Origin: Acetivibrio saccincola
GTDB taxonomy: Bacteria > Bacillota > Clostridia > Acetivibrionales > Acetivibrionaceae
DNA length: 64,000 bases
Direction: 5' to 3'
NCBI RefSeq assembly: GCF_002844395.1
Contig: NZ_CP025197.1
Coordinates: 1,116,001 to 1,180,000 of the forward strand
Position 1 is the first letter of the stretch. Each line of letters opens with the position of its first letter. The translations under genes were made by a program, and so were the position numbers. This document shows positions 58,610-64,000 of the stretch, piece by piece. The notes under the pieces were generated by a model that was not told the DNA's origin, searched no databases, and was given only the letters and a program-made list of their open reading frames with translations.

Positions 58610-59797
58610 ATGATAGAAATCAGGGGTAAATACAATACAGCAAAAGTTTTTACTAACAATTTAGAAGAGGAGGCTTATGCACAGATATTAGAACTGTGCA
58701 ACCAGGAGTTTGTCAAAGACAGTGTCATAAGGATTATGCCGGATGCCCATGCAGGTGCAGGCTGTACCATTGGGACAACAATGACTATACAGGATAAGGT
58801 GGTTCCCAATTTGGTGGGTGTTGATATAGGATGCGGCATGGAGACTATAAAGCTTAAGGAAAGGGAAATAGATTTAGAAAAGCTGGATAAGGTTATTCAT
58901 GAATTTATACCGGCAGGGTTTGATGTTAGAAAAAAGCAGCATAGTTATGTCAAAAAAATTGATTTAGAAAAGTTAGTGTGCAAAAACCATGTAAATATAG
59001 AAAGGGCAAAATTAAGCATAGGGACATTGGGCGGGGGCAATCACTTTATTGAGGTGAACAAGGATAAAGACGGATGCCTCTATCTGGTGGTGCATTCAGG
59101 AAGCAGGCACTTAGGAAAGCAGGTTGCAGAATACTATCAAAACCTGGGATATAAAGAAATGGTAAAAAACAGGGAGCATATTGCAAGGATAGTGGCAGAG
59201 TTGAAATCCCAGGGACGTGAAAATGAAATTCAAGTGGAAATAGAGAAAATAAAGACTGAGAAAATAAACAAATCCCTTGCATACGTGGAAGGGAAGAGTT
59301 TTGATGACTACATTAATGATATGAAACTGGTACAGTATTTTGCAGTTATCAACAGGAAGGCCATAGTGGATGAAATTATAAGTAAAATGAATTTTGAAAT
59401 TGTTGAACAGTTTACCACAATACACAATTATATAGATATTGAAAATATGATTCTAAGAAAGGGAGCTATTTCAGCGCAAAAAGGGGAGCGGGTGCTTATT
59501 CCAATTAATATGAGGGACGGAAGCCTGATTTGCGTTGGAAAGGGTAATAAAGACTGGAATTATTCTGCCCCCCACGGTGCGGGCAGGATTATGAGCAGAA
59601 GAAAGGCAAAGGAAACCATTACACTGGAGGAGTTTAAAAAAACCATGGAAGGCATTTATTCAACAACGGTAAACAAATCCACTTTGGATGAGTGTGCCCT
59701 GGCGTATAAGCCTATGGAAGAAATAATAGAAAACATACAAGACACCGTTGAAATTATTGATATAATAAAACCCATATATAATTTTAAATCTGCTTAA
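58610..59797 (+). CDS. rtcB: RtcB family RNA ligase
   Basis: 395 residues; ATG 58610 is chosen, since the upstream ATG 58583 lacks a ribosome site. Metal and GTP sites: PDAHAGAGCTIGTT, VGVDIGCGM, GTLGGGNHFIEV, and the guanylated-His motif SAPHGAGRIMSR. Joins RNA 2',3'-cyclic phosphate or 3'-phosphate ends to 5'-OH ends using GTP and Mn2+. No archease, RtcA or RtcR gene is adjacent. Confidence 0.93.
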   Translation: MIEIRGKYNTAKVFTNNLEEEAYAQILELCNQEFVKDSVIRIMPDAHAGAGCTIGTTMTIQDKVVPNLVGVDIGCGMETIKLKEREIDLEKLDKVIHEFIPAGFDVRKKQHSYVKKIDLEKLVCKNHVNIERAKLSIGTLGGGNHFIEVNKDKDGCLYLVVHSGSRHLGKQVAEYYQNLGYKEMVKNREHIARIVAELKSQGRENEIQVEIEKIKTEKINKSLAYVEGKSFDDYINDMKLVQYFAVINRKAIVDEIISKMNFEIVEQFTTIHNYIDIENMILRKGAISAQKGERVLIPINMRDGSLICVGKGNKDWNYSAPHGAGRIMSRRKAKETITLEEFKKTMEGIYSTTVNKSTLDECALAYKPMEEIIENIQDTVEIIDIIKPIYNFKSA

Positions 59798-59885
59798 AAC
59801 CCTGTAAAACCGCATAATAGGGTTATACTGGAAAAACAAATATATAAAAAACTAAATATGTAAAGGGAGAAAAAAGGTACATTCC

Positions 59886-60596
59886 CTACTCCGTTTCCTC
59901 CCTGAAAATTTCTACTTTACTTTGCTCTTTTAAAGTTTCTATCAGTTCATCAACTTTTTTGCCAAACTTATCCTCTCTTATTTTTTGTTCTATTCTGGGT
60001 TTTAATTCTTCAAACTCCGGAGGATTTTCTTCTGTTGTTTCTTTAATGTACTGCTCATACATTTCCAACATTTCCTCTTCAGTTACTTCAGGCTGTTCAA
60101 TGGTATTTTGGACATAGTTTGAAACGGTTAATTCACGCTCTAAATCTTTTTTAAATTCTTCTAAAGTGGTTTGCTGTGCTTCTAATGATTCTAAAAATTC
60201 TTCTTCAGATTGGTATTGGGATTTAAATGCTTCAAGTTCTTTATCCAACTCCTCATCAGAAATCTTATAACCTTCCTTTACAGCACCCTGATAAAGCAGT
60301 TCATATGCAATTAAAGTGTTTACAGCTTCCTCTAAAATTTGATTGGATATTTCGTCATCAGTGATATCTACGCCCTGCTGAAGATAGTTTTTATTTAAGC
60401 TTTGATACATTTTAAATAAATCAAACAGCATAATTTCGGTATCATTAACAACTGCCACAGGTATGTTTTCAGGAGGCTCTTCTGATGCTGCCGGTGAAAT
60501 ATCAGGTGATTCTTCAGGTGTATTTTCTTTTTGGCAGGACAAAATAGATAGTGATATAACAGCTGCCATTGTAAACAGTAAAATTTTTTTTACCAA
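59886..60596 (-). CDS. SurA N-terminal domain lipoprotein
   Basis: 236 residues. Lipoprotein signal (ISLSILSCQKE), Pro/Glu/Ser-rich linker, then a SurA_N-like helical chaperone domain (NTLIAYELLYQGAVKEGYKISDEELDKELEAFKSQY and later helices). The parvulin isomerase domain that PrsA and SurA usually carry is absent. Probably a membrane-anchored folding factor for secreted proteins. Confidence 0.8.
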   Translation of the reverse strand: MVKKILLFTMAAVISLSILSCQKENTPEESPDISPAASEEPPENIPVAVVNDTEIMLFDLFKMYQSLNKNYLQQGVDITDDEISNQILEEAVNTLIAYELLYQGAVKEGYKISDEELDKELEAFKSQYQSEEEFLESLEAQQTTLEEFKKDLERELTVSNYVQNTIEQPEVTEEEMLEMYEQYIKETTEENPPEFEELKPRIEQKIREDKFGKKVDELIETLKEQSKVEIFREETE

Positions 60597-60934
60597 AATA
60601 AAGTCCCCTTTCTTATAAATATATCTAGATTAAATATTCCTAATTAACAGATGCTTCCTGATTACAGTGCATTTTAATCCGGTTAATGCTTAACTAACTT
60701 TAAATGTAAAAACAACTTTATTTTAATTTTACTAAAAAATCGTGAACATATTATTAACTATATATTAATTGTGTATATAAATCAATATTTTAAGATGCTA
60801 ATGCTATAAATTTAATCTGCGGGAAATATACAATTAAAAAATGTTAATGTAAAATAGATATGTGTTAAATTAAATTGAGCGTGGTATATATGGTTATATT
60901 TAATTTTTAACGGGGATTTACAGGAGGGTATATT
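60597..60934. other. Divergent intergenic region between the SurA_N gene and uvrB
   Basis: Very AT-rich; no gene seen. It should hold both promoters, but no clean -35/-10 pair stands out. GAACATAT at about 60750 is only half of a LexA box. Confidence 0.5.
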
Positions 60935-62914
60935 ATGCATAAATTTAAAATAAAATCGGATTTTAAACCTTGCGGTGACCAGCCTGCTGCTATAGATAAG
61001 CTGGTGGAAGGCATAAATGCAGGGTTTAGGGGACAGACTCTTTTGGGGGTTACAGGTTCCGGGAAAACATTTACAATGGCAAATGTCATTGAAAGGGTGC
61101 AAAAGCCCACACTGGTTATTGCTCACAATAAAACTTTGGCGGCACAGCTTTGCAGTGAGTTTAAAGAGTTTTTTCCCGACAACTGCGTAGAATATTTTGT
61201 AAGCTATTATGATTATTATCAGCCAGAAGCTTACATTCCTTCTACAGATACCTATATTGAAAAAGACGCATCTATAAACGACGAGATAGATAAACTGCGA
61301 CACTCTGCAACGGCAGCCCTTTTTGAAAGAAGAGATGTTATTATTGTTGCCAGTGTGTCCTGTATATACGGGCTGGGAGACCCGGAGGACTATACTGAGC
61401 TTATGCTTTCTTTAAGACCCGGTATGCAAAGGGACAGGGATGAGGTTATAAGAAAACTTGTGGAAATCCAGTACGACAGGAATGATATAGATTTTAGAAG
61501 GGGAAGGTTCAGAGTAAGAGGGGATGTTTTGGAGATTTTCCCTGCCTCTTCTTCAGAGGAAATTTTAAGGGTTGAATTTTTTGGGGATGAAATTGAACGG
61601 ATTACCCAAGTGGATTCCCTTACAGGAGAAATAGTAGGAATAAGAAACCATGCAGCTATTTTTCCTGCATCCCACTATGCTACAACTAAAGAAAAGATGG
61701 ATAAGGCAATAGAGTCCATTGAGGAGGAGCTTGAAGAGCGGTTAAAAGAGCTAAGAGCAGAAGGAAAGCTTTTGGAGGCTCAGAGGCTTGAACAGAGGAC
61801 GAGATATGATATTGAAATGATGCAGGAGGTGGGTTTTTGCCAGGGGATAGAAAACTATTCAAGACATATAAGCGGAAGAAAACCCGGAAGTCCTCCTTTT
61901 ACTCTTATAGATTATTTTCCAAAAGATTTTTTAATGATAATAGATGAATCCCACGTTACCGTACCTCAGATAGGTGCAATGTACAATGGTGACAGGTCAA
62001 GAAAGCAATCCCTTGTGGAATACGGGTTCAGGCTGCCTTCAGCTTTTGACAACAGACCCCTTAAATTTGAAGAATTTGAAGAGAGAATAAATCAGATTAT
62101 ATTTGTAAGTGCAACTCCTGCTGAATATGAAATTAAAAACTCAAAACAGATAGTTGAACAGATAATAAGACCTACGGGCTTAGTTGACCCTGAAGTAATA
62201 GTAAAGCCTGTTGAGGGGCAAATAGATGACCTTATCGGGGAAATTAGTGAAAGAGTTGAGAAAAACCAAAGGGTGCTTGTTACCACGTTGACTAAGAAAA
62301 TGGCAGAGGATTTGACAGATTACTTAAAGGAAATGAATTTTAAAGTAAAATACCTTCACTCAGATATTGATACCATTGAGAGGATGGAAATAATACGGGA
62401 GTTAAGGCTTGGGGTTTTTGATGTTTTGGTGGGAATAAATCTTTTGAGGGAAGGACTGGATTTGCCGGAAGTATCCCTTGTTGCCATATTGGATGCAGAC
62501 AAGGAAGGTTTTTTGCGTTCAGAGACATCCCTGATACAGACTATTGGAAGAGCGGCAAGAAATGTTGAGGGCAAGGTAATAATGTATGCTGATGAGGTTA
62601 CTAAATCCATGCAAAGGGCAATAGATGAGACAAACAGGAGAAGAAGGATACAAATGGAGTACAATAAAACCCACGGTATTACTCCAAGGAGCGTAGTAAA
62701 GGGAATACGTGATGTTATAGAGCCGGTAAAGGCAGCGGAAGAGGATGCAAGTTATAAAATTGACAAAGACAAAAAAACAATGACTAAGGAAGAAATAAAA
62801 GAACTTATTGATAAAATTACCGCTGAGATGAAACAGGCAGCAGCAGAGTTGCAGTTTGAACGGGCTGCAGAACTGCGGGATATATTGATGGAATTAAAAG
62901 AAAAAGCAAAATGA
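60935..62914 (+). CDS. uvrB: UvrABC excision nuclease subunit B
   Basis: 659 residues. Walker A in [15 protein letters not shown], the damage-probing beta-hairpin [23 protein letters not shown] Walker B, helicase motif QTIGRAARN, and a C-terminal UVR motif ([12 protein letters not shown]) that binds UvrC. Verifies damage and loads UvrC in nucleotide excision repair. AGGAGG precedes the ATG. Confidence 0.98.
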   Translation: MHKFKIKSDFKPCGDQPAAIDKLVEGINAGFRGQTLLGVTGSGKTFTMANVIERVQKPTLVIAHNKTLAAQLCSEFKEFFPDNCVEYFVSYYDYYQPEAYIPSTDTYIEKDASINDEIDKLRHSATAALFERRDVIIVASVSCIYGLGDPEDYTELMLSLRPGMQRDRDEVIRKLVEIQYDRNDIDFRRGRFRVRGDVLEIFPASSSEEILRVEFFGDEIERITQVDSLTGEIVGIRNHAAIFPASHYATTKEKMDKAIESIEEELEERLKELRAEGKLLEAQRLEQRTRYDIEMMQEVGFCQGIENYSRHISGRKPGSPPFTLIDYFPKDFLMIIDESHVTVPQIGAMYNGDRSRKQSLVEYGFRLPSAFDNRPLKFEEFEERINQIIFVSATPAEYEIKNSKQIVEQIIRPTGLVDPEVIVKPVEGQIDDLIGEISERVEKNQRVLVTTLTKKMAEDLTDYLKEMNFKVKYLHSDIDTIERMEIIRELRLGVFDVLVGINLLREGLDLPEVSLVAILDADKEGFLRSETSLIQTIGRAARNVEGKVIMYADEVTKSMQRAIDETNRRRRIQMEYNKTHGITPRSVVKGIRDVIEPVKAAEEDASYKIDKDKKTMTKEEIKELIDKITAEMKQAAAELQFERAAELRDILMELKEKAK

Positions 62915-62925
62915 AAGTTTTTTAC

Positions 62926-62939
62926 CGAACTTATGTTTG
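62926..62939 (+). promoter_or_regulatory. LexA (SOS) box upstream of uvrA
   Basis: CGAAC-TTAT-GTTTG differs by one base from the Gram-positive CGAAC-N4-GTTCG operator. It overlaps the -35 of the uvrA promoter, well placed for repression. Confidence 0.65.
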
Positions 62940-62964
62940 ATTTTTAGTGTTAGTTTGGTATAAT
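62937..62964 (+). promoter_or_regulatory. Promoter of uvrA
   Basis: TTGATT (62937-62942), 16 nt, TATAAT (62959-62964), about 65 bases before the uvrA ATG. Confidence 0.65.
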
Positions 62965-63029
62965 ATTGTGGTAAGATTTTTAGAGGAAAATAAAAATCAT
63001 ATTAAATAATAGGGAAATAAGGTGTAAAT

Positions 63030-64000
63030 ATGGTAAGAGATAAAATTTTTATAAAAGGTGCAAGAGAACACAATCTGAAAGATATAGATGTTGAAATACC
63101 AAGGGACAAACTGGTTGTAATTACAGGGGTAAGTGGTTCAGGCAAGTCGTCTCTTGCCTTTGATACCATTTATGCTGAAGGTCAGAGGCGTTATATTGAG
63201 TCCCTGTCATCCTATGCAAGGCAATTTTTGGGACAGATGGAAAAGCCGGATGTGGATTATATAGACGGGCTGTCCCCGGCAATATCCATAGACCAGAAGA
63301 CCACCAGCAGAAATCCCAGGTCCACCGTTGGAACGGTGACGGAAATACACGACTATTTAAGGCTTTTATATGCACGGATAGGTGTACCCCATTGCCCTTC
63401 CTGCGGAAAGGAAATTTCACAGCAGACTTTAGATCAGATGGTTGACAGCATTATGCAGCTGGAGGAAGGGACAAGGATACAGCTTTTAGCCCCTGTGGTA
63501 AGGGGAAGAAAGGGAGAGTACAAAAAGCTTTTAGATGACATAAAAAAATCCGGATATGTAAGGGTCAGGATAGACAATGAAGTGATGGATGTAAATGAAC
63601 CCATTGAGCTGGAAAAAAATAAAAAACACAATATTGAAATTGTGGTGGACAGGATTATAGTCAAACCTAATATACAAAAAAGACTTGCAGACTCAATTGA
63701 AACTGTATTGAAGTTAAGTGACGGGGTACTTATTGTTGATGTAATCGGAAAAGAAGAAATTTTATTTAGTCAAAATTTTGCATGTACAGACTGTGGAATC
63801 AGCATGGAGGAGTTAACGCCAAGGATGTTTTCTTTCAACAACCCTTACGGGGCTTGTCCCAGCTGTACAGGACTCGGCTCTTTACTGAAGGTTGACCCGG
63901 ATTTGGTTATACCAAATAAAAAGCTGTCTTTAAAAGAAGGGGCAATTGCAGTTGCCGGATGGAATTTAGCTAAGGATGACAGCTATGCAAGTATGTATAT
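63030..64000 (+). CDS. uvrA: UvrABC excision nuclease subunit A, 3'-truncated by window
   Basis: Frame open from ATG 63030 to the window end (323 codons). [19 protein letters not shown], Walker [35 protein letters not shown], and the zinc-binding cysteines in HCPSCGKEI and later CTDCG / CPSCTGLG identify UvrA. It has its own SOS-type promoter despite following uvrB. It recognises helix-distorting damage as a dimer before handing over to UvrB. Confidence 0.97.
   Translation, partial: MVRDKIFIKGAREHNLKDIDVEIPRDKLVVITGVSGSGKSSLAFDTIYAEGQRRYIESLSSYARQFLGQMEKPDVDYIDGLSPAISIDQKTTSRNPRSTVGTVTEIHDYLRLLYARIGVPHCPSCGKEISQQTLDQMVDSIMQLEEGTRIQLLAPVVRGRKGEYKKLLDDIKKSGYVRVRIDNEVMDVNEPIELEKNKKHNIEIVVDRIIVKPNIQKRLADSIETVLKLSDGVLIVDVIGKEEILFSQNFACTDCGISMEELTPRMFSFNNPYGACPSCTGLGSLLKVDPDLVIPNKKLSLKEGAIAVAGWNLAKDDSYASMY

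Noticed and set aside
59046-59425. Antisense open frames over rtcB
   Set aside because: Shadows of a well-supported gene, with Cys/Phe-rich composition typical of antisense frames.
60740-60765. Possible LexA box before uvrB
   Set aside because: Only GAAC with a poor second half; below what I would accept as an operator.

Overview
The window is low-GC, roughly one-third GC, with strong AGGAGG-type ribosome sites, frequent TTG/GTG starts and many endospore genes (spoVA genes, yabG, a YhcN/YlaJ lipoprotein). This points to a spore-forming member of the class Clostridia. The CRISPR repeat resembles type I-B repeats of the Acetivibrio (Clostridium) thermocellum group. That placement is inference; no rRNA is present to confirm it.

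Region 1 (1-16.1 kb) is CRISPR-related. Two overlapping CARF-HEPN genes, ancillary ribonucleases of type III immunity, end at a terminator. They are followed by one very large array (2805-15787, about 196 copies of a 30-nt repeat by hand count). The array is read on the minus strand from a leader and promoter at its right end. No cas1, cas2, cas3, cas6, Cascade or cas10 gene is inside the window; any such genes must lie left of base 1 or elsewhere.

Region 2 (16.1-28.5 kb) is rich in sporulation genes. It holds a six-gene spoVA2mob-like operon (DUF1657, DUF421/YetF, SpoVAC, SpoVAD, SpoVAE, DUF1657) behind a strong sigma-G-type promoter, a YhcN/YlaJ lipoprotein, proA, a D,D-carboxypeptidase, YabG, a patatin-like lipase and several small proteins of unknown function.

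Region 3 (28.5-42 kb) is metabolic and housekeeping: speD, a ppx-ppk1 polyphosphate operon, an rRNA methyltransferase overlapping a pseudouridine synthase, a membrane protein with two duplicated Cache-like halves and no output domain, glgA, a decayed LacI regulator, manA, and NADP-type icd. Icd is followed by a striking cluster of 14-bp palindromes.

Region 4 (42-45.3 kb) is a decayed accessory patch: an orphan response regulator, an unexplained structured element, an IS256-family remnant, a methyltransferase split by an in-frame stop, and a truncated DUF4375 gene.

Region 5 (45.4-64 kb) is again mostly core: a YyaL-type thioredoxin-domain protein, a Na/Pi cotransporter, sfsA, a LysM-CAP protein, a divergent GyrB/GyrA-like topoisomerase pair, an NAD-type isocitrate dehydrogenase homologue with an LCAT-like acyltransferase, rtcB, a SurA_N lipoprotein, uvrB and the 5' part of uvrA. 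UvrA has a LexA box over its -35 element.

The least explained structures are the palindrome cluster after icd, the repeat tract inside the spoVA operon, the structured element at 43.2 kb, the duplicated Cache protein, and the related spacer families within the array.
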